In this document: positions 21,045 to 29,247 of the stretch, in pieces
Layout of the letters: every line of letters begins with the position of its first letter
Numbering within the stretch: the stretch's first letter is position 1
IMG/VR virus record: IMGVR_UViG_3300042288_001613
Location: 1-29,320 of that record
Strand: one strand, 5' to 3'
DNA: 29,320 nt
Origin: a virus
Made by a program: the position numbers and the translations under genes
Notes under the pieces: model-generated
Told to the model about the DNA's origin: nothing
Databases searched by the model: none
Seen by the model: the letters and a program-made list of their open reading frames with translations, nothing else

Positions 21045-21073
21045 TTGACAAGCCGATATAGGAGGGGTATAGT
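21045..21073 (+). promoter_or_regulatory. promoter/operator E
   Basis: TTGACA (21045-21050), 17-nt spacer, TATAGT (21068-21073) with GGGGTATA over both boxes, as in A-D. It drives the two AT-rich genes from 21109. Confidence 0.7.
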
Positions 21074-21108
21074 GGAATTGTTGAACCACTTACAGAGAGG
21101 ATTGAGTT

Positions 21109-21438
21109 ATGCCTACAAGACGGGAAGTTTTATCGGACTGGGACTCAAGACGGCAAGCAAGAAAAAGGTTTGAACGCCGAAACGATCTTGAGACGTTCGT
21201 TGCTGATGTAAACAAGTCGTTGCAGCACTTTGCGCCTGCGTGGATGGGCGGCACGTATGAAAGGATCAAATCAGACTATGTTTATCAGAAGGACGATCTG
21301 CAGATTACTTACAACAGCAGATTCGCCGTTGTAAGATGGAAGAAGGGTGAATATGCCGCGCCTGCTATATGGAGCGCTGTTGCTGGATGGTCGAGGGATT
21401 TAAATGTTGTGACCTCTATTTTGAATCGCCATGGATAA
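21109..21438 (+). CDS. hypothetical protein (AT-rich pair, first gene)
   Basis: 109 residues. Basic N terminus (RRQARKRFERRND) then YERIKSDYVYQKDDLQITYN. The shared start motif CCACTTACAGAGAGGAT precedes the ATG. Base use is more AT-rich than in neighbours, suggesting separate acquisition. Not recognised. Confidence 0.6.
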   Translation: MPTRREVLSDWDSRRQARKRFERRNDLETFVADVNKSLQHFAPAWMGGTYERIKSDYVYQKDDLQITYNSRFAVVRWKKGEYAAPAIWSAVAGWSRDLNVVTSILNRHG

Positions 21439-21688
21439 GGCTACGTTCGAGCGCATTGTCCATGATAAGGTTGGTTGCCACTCAGGCGAAGAGATTATGC
21501 CTGACGCCGATGGTTTCAAGTACATCAGGTGGAACCAAAGGCAGACAGACATCAATCTGATCATCAGCTATAGGCCAGAAAGGCCAAAAGTCACATGGTC
21601 TGTTTACGAAGCTTACAGCAGCTCTGACCCTCCCAAAGTTGGTTGGGGTACAACTCTCGGGGCAGCTTTCGCCAAAGCAGAACTATAG
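21431..21688 (+). CDS. hypothetical protein (AT-rich pair, second gene)
   Basis: 85 residues, overlapping the first gene by 8 nt. It has a similar plan (FKYIRWNQRQTDINLIISYR, then VTWSVYEAY) to the first protein, so the two could be a duplicated pair or partners such as toxin and antitoxin. No family recognised. A strong terminator follows. Confidence 0.55.
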   Translation: MDKATFERIVHDKVGCHSGEEIMPDADGFKYIRWNQRQTDINLIISYRPERPKVTWSVYEAYSSSDPPKVGWGTTLGAAFAKAEL

Positions 21689-21704
21689 CCCCACCTCCCC
21701 ACCA

Positions 21705-21730
21705 CCCCGGCCTCACGGCCGGGGTTTTTG
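21705..21730 (+). terminator. strong rho-independent terminator
   Basis: CCCCGGCC, loop TCAC, GGCCGGGG, then TTTTTGTTT: a perfect 8-bp stem closing the operon from promoter E. Confidence 0.85.
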
Positions 21731-21735
21731 TTTGC

Positions 21736-22308
21736 CTACAGCTTCCACACCCACAGCAGCAGGGCTGCTAGCCCGCCACTGGTGACCAGCATGAGCCATT
21801 GCACAAATAACGGTTGCTTGGTCCACCAGGCCCAGACAGCCTCCACCCATTCCGCCCACCATGGCCGGGCACCCCGGGGCGCATCGCCGGTTATTTCAGT
21901 GTGGTGGTCATGGCCATGGTCCTGCTTGGCTGGCTCAGTCATCAGCTTTGTCCCGCTAGTGTCATCATCATCGTGAGAAACCCGGTAGACTAGCCCGCCT
22001 AGCCATAGCACATCATGGGCCATCAGATCTGCCCATAGGCCAGGCTTCAGGGCCCGGCTATTGATATAGGTGCCATTGGTGCTGAAACCGTCCTTCAGTT
22101 CCCACAGCCACACCCGCTCGCCTGACTGGGTAACATCGGTGGCCCGTAGCTCGGCGTGTCGTTTCGAGAGCCGTGAGTCTATAATGTGAATATCGCATTC
22201 CGGATCCCGGCCAATACTCCACAGTCCAGCGGGGGGCGGCCAGGAACCATCCAGCACCCAGTAGGGGTATTGGCCATCGACTGGGTGTAGGCAAAGCTTG
22301 CGGGTCAT
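21736..22308 (-). CDS. FHA-domain protein with C-terminal membrane anchor
   Basis: 190 residues. An FHA domain covers about 25-110, with Gly33-Arg34, Ser48, His51 and the STNGTY loop (76-81), the residues that bind phosphothreonine peptides. A His/Asp-rich linker (DHGHDHHTE) follows, then a Trp-rich segment and one transmembrane helix (about 168-188). The FHA part would face the cytoplasm. A membrane-tethered phosphopeptide reader is rare in phages; it might intercept host Ser/Thr kinase signalling. Isolated gene opposite to its neighbours. Confidence 0.8.
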   Translation of the reverse strand: MTRKLCLHPVDGQYPYWVLDGSWPPPAGLWSIGRDPECDIHIIDSRLSKRHAELRATDVTQSGERVWLWELKDGFSTNGTYINSRALKPGLWADLMAHDVLWLGGLVYRVSHDDDDTSGTKLMTEPAKQDHGHDHHTEITGDAPRGARPWWAEWVEAVWAWWTKQPLFVQWLMLVTSGGLAALLLWVWKL

Positions 22309-22342
22309 GGCTATAGAATGCCCAGCCCACCCAGGCTAGGGA

Positions 22343-23704
22343 ATGCTGAAAATGTTGTCAGTCCCTACCCGGCCTATGCCGGGTTTCCTGCCAATGGCTA
22401 CCCTCGGCGCACTAGAGCTAAGAGCAGAATGGAAGAAATGGTTAGTCGCCAGCTATGCCTCGGTGCCCACCGACTCGGTGGACCTGGACAAGCTAGCCAG
22501 GAACCTGCTGCCCTGGGCCCAGCCATTGCTAAAGCCACGCCGGTACAAGTGCCTATGGGGTGGCCGTGGCTCGGGTAAGTCCACCGCTGCGGCTGATGCG
22601 CTGCTGATCGAAGGGGCCCGGCGTAAGTGTCGGGTGCTATGCGCTAGGGAATTTCAGGTGTCCATCAAGGACTCGGTTCACCATCTGCTAAAGCAGCGCA
22701 TCGAAGACCTGGGGCTTGAGTCCGTGTATTCTGTCCAGGAGGCCCAGATCCTTGGCCCCCGTGGCACTCAGTTTATATTCAAAGGGCTGCGCCACAATAT
22801 CAGCTCCATTAAGTCGATCAGCGGCATCACCCATTGCTGGGTGGAAGAAGCCCAAACGATCAGCCAAAAAAGCTGGAATGATCTAGTGCCATCCATCCGG
22901 GCCCCAGGTTCTGAGATCTGGGTGACCTTCAACCCGTACCAAAAGACAGATCCTATTTACCAAACATTCCTGATCAACCCTGGCCAGCTGGGCGGTGGCA
23001 GCTACATCCAGCGGGTGAACTGGGACTTGAATCCATACTTTCCACCAGAGCTAGATGCCGAACGCCAAGCGATGCAGGCCACCGATCCTGATCTTTACCA
23101 ACACATCTGGGAAGGGGAGTGCCTGGAAAATGCAGACTCCCAGGTGCTATATGGCAAGTGGATTGTGGATGAGTTCAAGCCTGCCGCTGACTGGCAGGGG
23201 CCGTACTTTGGTGCTGACTGGGGCTTTGCTGCAGACCCGACCGCTGCGGTTAAGTGCTGGATCCATGGCAACCGGCTTTATGTGGAGCAAGAAAGCTATG
23301 CCCACCGGCTAGAGCTAGACGAAACAGCTAAGCGCTGGATCCGAGATATTCCAGGCATCGACGGCCATGTAGTGCGGGTGGACAATTCCAGGCCAGAAAG
23401 CATCAGCCATGTTAGCCGCCGGGGCATTCCCAGGCTGACAGCGGTGCGCAAGTGGCCGGGCAGTGTCGAAGACGGCATTGCCTACCTGCGCAACTTTGAG
23501 AAGGTTGTCATCCACCCTCGCTGCTCCAATATGGCAACTGAGGCCCGGCTGTACTCCTACAAGGTGGACAAGCTCAGTGGCGACATTCTGCCCCAGGTGA
23601 TTGACGCCAATAACCACCTGATGGATGCGCTGCGCTATGCGCTGGGGCCCATGATCCAGCAACGGCAGACTGGCATGGCTCAGTCAGTGGCTGTATGGGG
23701 CTAG
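22343..23704 (+). CDS. terL: terminase large subunit (PBSX type)
   Basis: 453 residues. Walker A GGRGSGKST (73-81), Walker B about 164-169 (THCWVEE), and in the C-terminal nuclease half GADWGF with acidic residues and VIDANNHLMDALRYAL. This enzyme cuts and pumps DNA into the prohead. The ATG at 22343 follows TAGGGA. Overlaps or abuts the portal gene. Confidence 0.92.
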   Translation: MLKMLSVPTRPMPGFLPMATLGALELRAEWKKWLVASYASVPTDSVDLDKLARNLLPWAQPLLKPRRYKCLWGGRGSGKSTAAADALLIEGARRKCRVLCAREFQVSIKDSVHHLLKQRIEDLGLESVYSVQEAQILGPRGTQFIFKGLRHNISSIKSISGITHCWVEEAQTISQKSWNDLVPSIRAPGSEIWVTFNPYQKTDPIYQTFLINPGQLGGGSYIQRVNWDLNPYFPPELDAERQAMQATDPDLYQHIWEGECLENADSQVLYGKWIVDEFKPAADWQGPYFGADWGFAADPTAAVKCWIHGNRLYVEQESYAHRLELDETAKRWIRDIPGIDGHVVRVDNSRPESISHVSRRGIPRLTAVRKWPGSVEDGIAYLRNFEKVVIHPRCSNMATEARLYSYKVDKLSGDILPQVIDANNHLMDALRYALGPMIQQRQTGMAQSVAVWG

Positions 23705-23713
23705 GGCACACTA
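23704..23713 (+). promoter_or_regulatory. late-gene motif GGGCACACTA, copy 3
   Basis: Starts at the last base of the terL stop and lies 5 nt before the portal ATG at 23719. Confidence 0.4.
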
Positions 23714-23718
23714 TCAGC

Positions 23719-25215
23719 ATGAATGATCCATCCCTCCCTAACTACCACGACCCTGCGTTAAAAAAGCTGCAGCCAGCGCTAAAGCTATGCTTTGACGTAT
23801 GGAATGGGCTTTATGGGCTCAAGGCTGACTATCTGCCCCAGGCTAGCCGGGAACCCCGGGCCGCCTACGATGATCGGGTGAACCGGGCTGTATTCAACAA
23901 CAAATACCGTGCCCAGGTAGAAAGCATCAGCGGCTTGCTGACAGCCTTCGACGTTGAGGGCTACCCGGCCAGCTTCGAGCAAGCTGAAGCGGATGGCCTA
24001 TACCTGGACGGCAATGGATCCGACTGGACTAGCTTTTTGCGCCAAGCGGATGAACTAGCCCTGCGGGACGGGCTGGTGTATGTGCTGACCAACAATGTGC
24101 AGCTGAGCCCGGAGGATGCTGCTACCCGCACCGCTGCCGACCGTCGCACCTACCCGCAATGGACGCTGGTAGATCGGCGCAATGTGATCAACTGGCGGGG
24201 AGAGTTGCGTAATGGATCCATGGTGCTTACCCAGGTCACTATCGTCATGCACCGGGACCAGACCGTCGGCAGCTATGGATCCATCAGTGAGCCCTATTAC
24301 CATACCTTTCGGCTATTGCCGGGCGATGGTGGTGTTAGCCTGACGGTGGCCCGCATCAGTGACCGTGGGGCGGTGGATATTGTGGACGAACGCACCGCAC
24401 CAGTCCAACGGATCCCGCTCCAGGCCTACCCGGATGTGACCAACCCATTCCCCCATGACGGCGACCTGCAGCTACCGTACCTACTGAAAGCAGCCGAGCT
24501 AAACATTAAGCTATTCCGCCAAGAGTCTAGCCTAGATACAATCCAGTATCGGGTAAATGCGCCCACGGTCTATCGGGTAAGCAGCATGGACTTTACCCAG
24601 CGGCCACCGATCATTTTTGGACCCAACCATGTAATCGAGCTGATGCGGGACAGCAATACCACTGCTGCTGGCGAGGACTCGGTAGGGGTCATCGAGATTA
24701 CTGGCCAGGGCATTGCTGAACTACGGGAAAGCTGCAACGAAACCCGCCGCGCCATCGACGAAGAAGGGGTAGGGTTCATTGGTGGTGGCAGTGTCCAGCG
24801 ATCTGCAACAGAGGCCTACCTAGCCGCCACCCGAGCCAGTGCCAGCCTGAATGGCTATGCTAGGGCCAAGAGCCAGGCTGTCAAAGCGCTGGTAGCCGAC
24901 TGGTGCCTGTTTACTGGCGAAGACCCCAGTGACGTTGAAGTCGAGATGGATCAGTCCGTCCTAGAGATGCCGCTTGATGCCCAGGAGATGGGCGCATTGC
25001 TGGGCCTATGGCAGGCAGGCGCTATCGACCATCAAACCTTGCTGGAGCTATTGCGGATGGGTCGCCAGCTGCCGCCTGGCGTAGACATTGAAGAGATCAT
25101 GCAGCGGGTAGCGGCGGAACGCGATGCCGCCATGCCGACGACGCCGGAGGTAATCAACGGCATCCTCATGCCAGCTAGCCAGCCCGGGCAACCTGAAGCT
25201 GTACCTGAAGACTGA
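23719..25215 (+). CDS. portal protein (DUF4055-like)
   Basis: 498 residues. Two features suggest a portal-like family: an N-terminal clip and wing region with ALKLCFDVWNGL, ASREPRAAYDDRVNRAVF, and a C-terminal part with ARAKSQAVKALVADWC and LLELLRMGRQLPPGV. The portal is the ring through which DNA enters the head. ATG 23719 is preferred to 23695, since the latter would run inside the terL end; neither has a strong RBS. Confidence 0.75.
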   Translation: MNDPSLPNYHDPALKKLQPALKLCFDVWNGLYGLKADYLPQASREPRAAYDDRVNRAVFNNKYRAQVESISGLLTAFDVEGYPASFEQAEADGLYLDGNGSDWTSFLRQADELALRDGLVYVLTNNVQLSPEDAATRTAADRRTYPQWTLVDRRNVINWRGELRNGSMVLTQVTIVMHRDQTVGSYGSISEPYYHTFRLLPGDGGVSLTVARISDRGAVDIVDERTAPVQRIPLQAYPDVTNPFPHDGDLQLPYLLKAAELNIKLFRQESSLDTIQYRVNAPTVYRVSSMDFTQRPPIIFGPNHVIELMRDSNTTAAGEDSVGVIEITGQGIAELRESCNETRRAIDEEGVGFIGGGSVQRSATEAYLAATRASASLNGYARAKSQAVKALVADWCLFTGEDPSDVEVEMDQSVLEMPLDAQEMGALLGLWQAGAIDHQTLLELLRMGRQLPPGVDIEEIMQRVAAERDAAMPTTPEVINGILMPASQPGQPEAVPED

Positions 25216-25220
25216 CAACT

Positions 25221-26456
25221 ATGCACATTCTTGTTTTGGCGGATGCTCCGCCGATGCCAGGCCTGACGACAGGCTTTGGCAGGGTAGCGGCGCACCTATG
25301 CCAGGCTCTGGTAGATGGCGGCCACAGCGTTACCCAAGTGGCGATCAACTACCTGCAGAAGGCCCAGCATTCCTACCCATGGCGGCTACTTACCACCAAG
25401 GCCGCTGATCCCCTTGGCAATGATCAGCTGGTGGGCCTGATCAAGCGGTTCAAGCCCGATGCCGTGGTAGGCTTCAATGACATCTGGGTATGCAATCGGT
25501 GGTTTTCTATTCTATGGGCGACCTGCAAAAACTTGGGCATCACCCAGATCCCATTCTTTGGCTACTTTCCAGTAGACTGTGCAGGCTATGAGCCGGAACT
25601 AGCCCGGCTATTGCCCCACTGGGCTGGGGTGGCCACCTACGCACCCTTTGGCCTGCAAGTGCTGCGGGCCGCTGGCTACCAGGGCGACTGCGCCATCATC
25701 CCCCATGGCATCGAGCCACCCCTCCAGCCTAGCCGTAGCCTATTGCCAGAGCCATTGAAGGACGCCTGGATTGTACTGAGGACAGACATCAACCGCCCCC
25801 GCAAGCGCTATGACTTGACCATTCAAGCCTTCTGTGAATTTGCCCAGGGCAAGCCATTGCCGCCAGAACCGGGTGCCCCCATCCTCTGGCTACACTGCGC
25901 CGACTATGGTGATGACCTGCCTGTACGGGAGTACTATGAACGCACCCTGGCCAGGACCGGCTATGCCTTCGAGCAACGACCATTGTTGCGCAGCCATACT
26001 GCTGGCGATAACCACCATCCCTTCTGCAGTGATGCCGACCTAGCGGCCATCTATGCCAGTGCTAACTGCTACCTGCAGACCAGCGATGCCGAGGGCTGGG
26101 GCCTATGCCCGGTCGAGGCTAGCCAGTACGGCGCAACCGTCATTCTAGGCAACCATTCCGTCCACGCTGACCTATGGCCAGGGCGAGCATTTATGGTGGA
26201 TCCAATTGACTCGCGCTCAGAAACCTTTGGGCTGCTGCAGATTGACAAGGCTGGTCAGGTGCGCCAGGTTAGGACAGCGCTGGACTATCCGGTTGTCTCC
26301 AGCCATGACTACGCCAGGGCCCTAGAGCAGGCCTACAGCAACCCCGATCTATGTCAGCAATATCAGCAACGGGCCCGGGAGCATTGGCAGTCTAGCTCGT
26401 TCCAGTGGCCAGTGATTGAGCAACAATTTAGGGATTGGATCAGCGGGGCACCCTAA
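25221..26456 (+). CDS. GT4-type glycosyltransferase
   Basis: 411 residues with a GT-B fold layout: an N-terminal MHILVLADAPPM...GGHSVTQV half and a C-terminal half with LRTDINRPRKRYDL and the EX7E motif, Glu291 and Glu299 (EGWGLCPVE), which bind the nucleotide sugar. It would transfer a sugar, perhaps to a virion protein or modified DNA. Its location between portal and scaffold, 5 nt after the portal stop, is unusual and implies a virion substrate. Confidence 0.85.
   Translation: MHILVLADAPPMPGLTTGFGRVAAHLCQALVDGGHSVTQVAINYLQKAQHSYPWRLLTTKAADPLGNDQLVGLIKRFKPDAVVGFNDIWVCNRWFSILWATCKNLGITQIPFFGYFPVDCAGYEPELARLLPHWAGVATYAPFGLQVLRAAGYQGDCAIIPHGIEPPLQPSRSLLPEPLKDAWIVLRTDINRPRKRYDLTIQAFCEFAQGKPLPPEPGAPILWLHCADYGDDLPVREYYERTLARTGYAFEQRPLLRSHTAGDNHHPFCSDADLAAIYASANCYLQTSDAEGWGLCPVEASQYGATVILGNHSVHADLWPGRAFMVDPIDSRSETFGLLQIDKAGQVRQVRTALDYPVVSSHDYARALEQAYSNPDLCQQYQQRAREHWQSSSFQWPVIEQQFRDWISGAP
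26446..26455 (+). promoter_or_regulatory. late-gene motif GGGCACCCTA, copy 4
   Basis: Overlaps the glycosyltransferase stop; 23 nt before the ATG at 26479. Confidence 0.45.
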
Positions 26457-26478
26457 AGGCGTCGCATTGTTCACCGCC

Positions 26479-26874
26479 ATGGCCCTCACCGCTGACGACC
26501 TTAACCGCATTGTCAAGTATCGCGCCTTTAGCCTAGGTGACGAAGCTGGAGGGCCGCTAACCTGGCAAAGCGTCATGCAGTTAGTACAAAACCAGATCAA
26601 CTTTGTCAATGCCCAAGATACTAAGTTCGGTACTGACGTTGCTGGCTTGATCCAGGCTGACCTGGACCAGATGGATGCTGACGATGTCGCCCAGACCGCA
26701 GCAGCCGGCCAAGCAGGCCTAAAGCGAGTGGATGTGATTGAGTATTTTCAAAGTGGATCCACCGTTGGCTACAGCGCCAATATTGAACGACTGCGGCTGC
26801 GGGTAGCGGCCATGCTCAGCCAGACCTACTCGCCGATGATGGCCGCTGGCACATCTGAACTAGGCCGGGGGTAG
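26479..26874 (+). CDS. hypothetical virion protein
   Basis: 131 residues, mostly helical (ADDLNRIVKYRAF, LTWQSVMQLVQNQINFVNA, DLDQMDADDVAQ). Between glycosyltransferase and scaffold; perhaps a head-completion or connector protein. Start chosen at MALTADD; the upstream RBS is weak. Confidence 0.55.
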   Translation: MALTADDLNRIVKYRAFSLGDEAGGPLTWQSVMQLVQNQINFVNAQDTKFGTDVAGLIQADLDQMDADDVAQTAAAGQAGLKRVDVIEYFQSGSTVGYSANIERLRLRVAAMLSQTYSPMMAAGTSELGRG

Positions 26875-26878
26875 GGCT

Positions 26879-26888
26879 GGGCACCCTA
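26879..26888 (+). promoter_or_regulatory. late-gene motif GGGCACCCTA, copy 5
   Basis: Followed by TTTTATGACC; 38 nt before the scaffold start at 26927. Confidence 0.5.
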
Positions 26889-26926
26889 TTTTATGACCGG
26901 CGTGAAGCCAATATGCGTGATGCACC

Positions 26927-27661
26927 ATGATTGACGAACAACAACAACCGACCCCTGACGCACCCCAGGCGACTCCCCCTAATCCGCCAGCCAATAGCAG
27001 TCAGGATCCAAACAGCGAGACCGCCTATGCTACTTTGCAAAAGGAGCGGGAGGCCCGCAAGGAACTAGAGAAGAAAGCCAAGCAGCTTGAAACCCAACTG
27101 CAAGCCTTCAGCGGCATCGACCCTGGCAAGTACAAAGAAGCCATGGAGATCGCCGCTAAGCAGGCTGAGTGGGAACAACAACAGGCTGAACTACGGGCCC
27201 AGTTTGAGGCAGATGCCCAGGCCAAGTATGAGCCAGTGCTAGAGCAACAACGCCAGCAACTGGCAGCCGCCCAGCAGTCCTTGCTAGACTTTCAGCGAGA
27301 TACGGCCCTAGAGCAGGCGTTTTATGCCGCCGAAGGATTCCCGGGTGAATTTGAGCCTGCAGCATTAGCGCTGCGGGGCCGAGTGCGGGTGTCGGCCAAT
27401 GGGCTGGAGGTGTTAGAGCCGGACGGCAAGACACCCGCCTATGTGGCCGACAAGGGCCAGAGCAGGCCCAAGACAGTCGCCGAGTTGATCGACGAACTGA
27501 AGGGCACCACATCCTGGTTTGCCCGCCATTTCAAAGGTTCTGACCGGCCAGGCTTTGGTGTACTGGGTAGCCCGGGCCAGGGCCTACCCGCCGAGGCGAC
27601 TGGTAAGGATGTATGGGCTGCGGTGACAGCGCAACGCCAAAAACAATTTGGCGGCAGGTAG
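26927..27661 (+). CDS. capsid scaffold protein
   Basis: 244 residues. A Pro/Gln-rich start precedes a long coiled coil (about 35-125, rich in Lys, Glu, Gln), then EQAFYAAEGFPGEFEPAALA and a Gly-rich C terminus. This plan and the place just before the capsid gene are typical of scaffolds that guide prohead assembly. Confidence 0.8.
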   Translation: MIDEQQQPTPDAPQATPPNPPANSSQDPNSETAYATLQKEREARKELEKKAKQLETQLQAFSGIDPGKYKEAMEIAAKQAEWEQQQAELRAQFEADAQAKYEPVLEQQRQQLAAAQQSLLDFQRDTALEQAFYAAEGFPGEFEPAALALRGRVRVSANGLEVLEPDGKTPAYVADKGQSRPKTVAELIDELKGTTSWFARHFKGSDRPGFGVLGSPGQGLPAEATGKDVWAAVTAQRQKQFGGR

Positions 27662-27664
27662 CCT

Positions 27665-27674
27665 GGGCACACTA
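27665..27674 (+). promoter_or_regulatory. late-gene motif GGGCACACTA, copy 6
   Basis: 73 nt before the capsid ATG, upstream of the GCGTGATGC repeats. Confidence 0.5.
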
Positions 27675-27685
27675 GAACTACCGAG

Positions 27686-27714
27686 GCGTGATGCCTCATT
27701 AGCCTGCGTGATGC
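27686..27714 (+). repeat. GCGTGATGC repeats before the capsid gene
   Basis: GCGTGATGC at 27686 and 27706, and again at 26915 before the scaffold gene. The first sits in GAGGC-GTGAT-GCCTC, a small hairpin. These may tune late mRNA stability or translation. Confidence 0.4.
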
Positions 27715-27747
27715 AGCACCACCACAAAAGCTTTTGAGGCATACCCC

Positions 27748-28689
27748 ATGGCATTAACATTAATCGAAGCAAGCAAGCTGACCCAAGACCCGGTTACCCG
27801 GGCCGTCATCAATGAATTTTCTGCAGGCGAGATCCTTGGATCCATTCCTTTTGAAAATGAGGAAGGTTCTGGGGTTCACTACAACCGGGTGGATCAACTA
27901 CCTGGCGTCGGCTTTCGTGCCCTGAACGAAGCCTTCGACGAGTCCACCGGCGTCATCAACCCGCAGTCTGAAGCATTCCGGTTCTACGGCGGTGACATGG
28001 ACGTTGACCGCGCCCTGGTCAACCTGAAAGGTCAGCAGGCCCGGGTTGCCCATGAGCAACTGAAGATCGAAGCGCTGCGCCTTGGCTGGGAGTACCAGTT
28101 CATCAAGGGTGACTCTGCCGCCGATCCCCGTGGCTTTGATGGGCTGCAAAAGCGGATCACTGGCAGTCAGTTGATCAGCAATGCGGATGGCGGTGCAGCA
28201 CTCAAGCTGACCAAGCTGGATGAACTGCTGAGCCAGGTTAAGTTCACTGGCGGCACCCCGTACCTGATGATGTCTCGCAAGATGAAGGATCTGCTAACCG
28301 CAGCCTCTCGCGATACCACCAAGAGCGGGTTCATCCAGTACGAACAGGATACTTTTGGCCGCAAGCTACCCCAGTATGGCGGTGTGCCTATCCTGACCGA
28401 TGACATCAGCTCCCCCATCCTGCCCTTTACTGAGGCCAGCCCTGATGGCGCTGTATCGACCTGCACCAGCGTCTACTGTGTGGTCTTTGGCCCGCAGATG
28501 ACGACTGGCATCCAGGGGCGCAATGATACGGCTAGCGGGTTCGGCATCAGCGCTCGGGATCTGGGCGAAGTCCAGGACAAGCCAGTATTCCGTACCCGGG
28601 TTGACTGGAACTGCAGCTTTGCCATCTACAACGGCTACAGCGTAGCCCGGCTGTATGGCATCACCAATGCTGCTGTAGTGGCCTCCTAG
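27748..28689 (+). CDS. major capsid protein (HK97-fold type)
   Basis: 313 residues. N-arm IEASKLTQDPVTRAVINEF, then a typical P-domain/A-domain layout (ALRLGWEYQFIKGD, GGTPYLMMSRKMKDLL, GGVPILTDD) and C-terminal FRTRVDWNCSFAIYNGYSVARLYG. Location after the scaffold and length fit the HK97-like capsid protein. Confidence 0.82.
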   Translation: MALTLIEASKLTQDPVTRAVINEFSAGEILGSIPFENEEGSGVHYNRVDQLPGVGFRALNEAFDESTGVINPQSEAFRFYGGDMDVDRALVNLKGQQARVAHEQLKIEALRLGWEYQFIKGDSAADPRGFDGLQKRITGSQLISNADGGAALKLTKLDELLSQVKFTGGTPYLMMSRKMKDLLTAASRDTTKSGFIQYEQDTFGRKLPQYGGVPILTDDISSPILPFTEASPDGAVSTCTSVYCVVFGPQMTTGIQGRNDTASGFGISARDLGEVQDKPVFRTRVDWNCSFAIYNGYSVARLYGITNAAVVAS

Positions 28690-28730
28690 GCTACACCGAT
28701 AGTTACTAACCCTTACTGGACTTAACGACC

Positions 28731-29186
28731 ATGCCTAACCTATCTGGGGCCAACCCCTCCCTGACTACGTCTAACCCCAAAGTTAGACGCCATGACCCAA
28801 TCGACGACAGCCTGAAGCTAGCTGCCTTCTCTGGCATCAGCGCTAGCAATACCGCAGCTACCGGCATCGCCCTTAAGGCTGAAAAGATCGGCCCATACCT
28901 GGCGGTGGTTTGCTACAACGGCCACCAAGCTGATGGATCCAAGTATTGGACTGTCAATGTGACCGGTGCGGATAACTCCAGCTTCACCAATGAAGTGACC
29001 CTGGGCAGTATTAAGTTACTGTCTGGTAGCAGTGCTCGCAAAGAGTACCTAGCGCTTGATGGTGCGGCTGTTGCTAGCTTGATGGAAGCAGCTGGCGAAG
29101 GGGAAGCGGTCTATGTGCGGGCTACCGCCACCAAGACCAGCACCCCCGGCAACCTGACCGGCCAGGTTTACCTGACCTCTGACTAG
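28731..29186 (+). CDS. probable capsid decoration or head protein
   Basis: 151 residues, beta-rich (YLAVVCYNGHQADGSKYWTVNV, VYVRATATKTS), of no recognised family. Immediately after the capsid gene and before a terminator, where decoration proteins commonly lie. Confidence 0.6.
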   Translation: MPNLSGANPSLTTSNPKVRRHDPIDDSLKLAAFSGISASNTAATGIALKAEKIGPYLAVVCYNGHQADGSKYWTVNVTGADNSSFTNEVTLGSIKLLSGSSARKEYLALDGAAVASLMEAAGEGEAVYVRATATKTSTPGNLTGQVYLTSD

Positions 29187-29221
29187 CGTCTGATAAGTTT
29201 CTCCTCTGTGGTTCTCCCTCG

Positions 29222-29246
29222 CCCCCGGCATTGCTGGGGGTTTTTT
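29222..29246 (+). terminator. terminator of the head operon
   Basis: CCCCCGGC, loop ATT, GCTGGGGG, then TTTTTT. Ends the head-gene transcript. Confidence 0.85.
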
Positions 29247-29247
29247 C

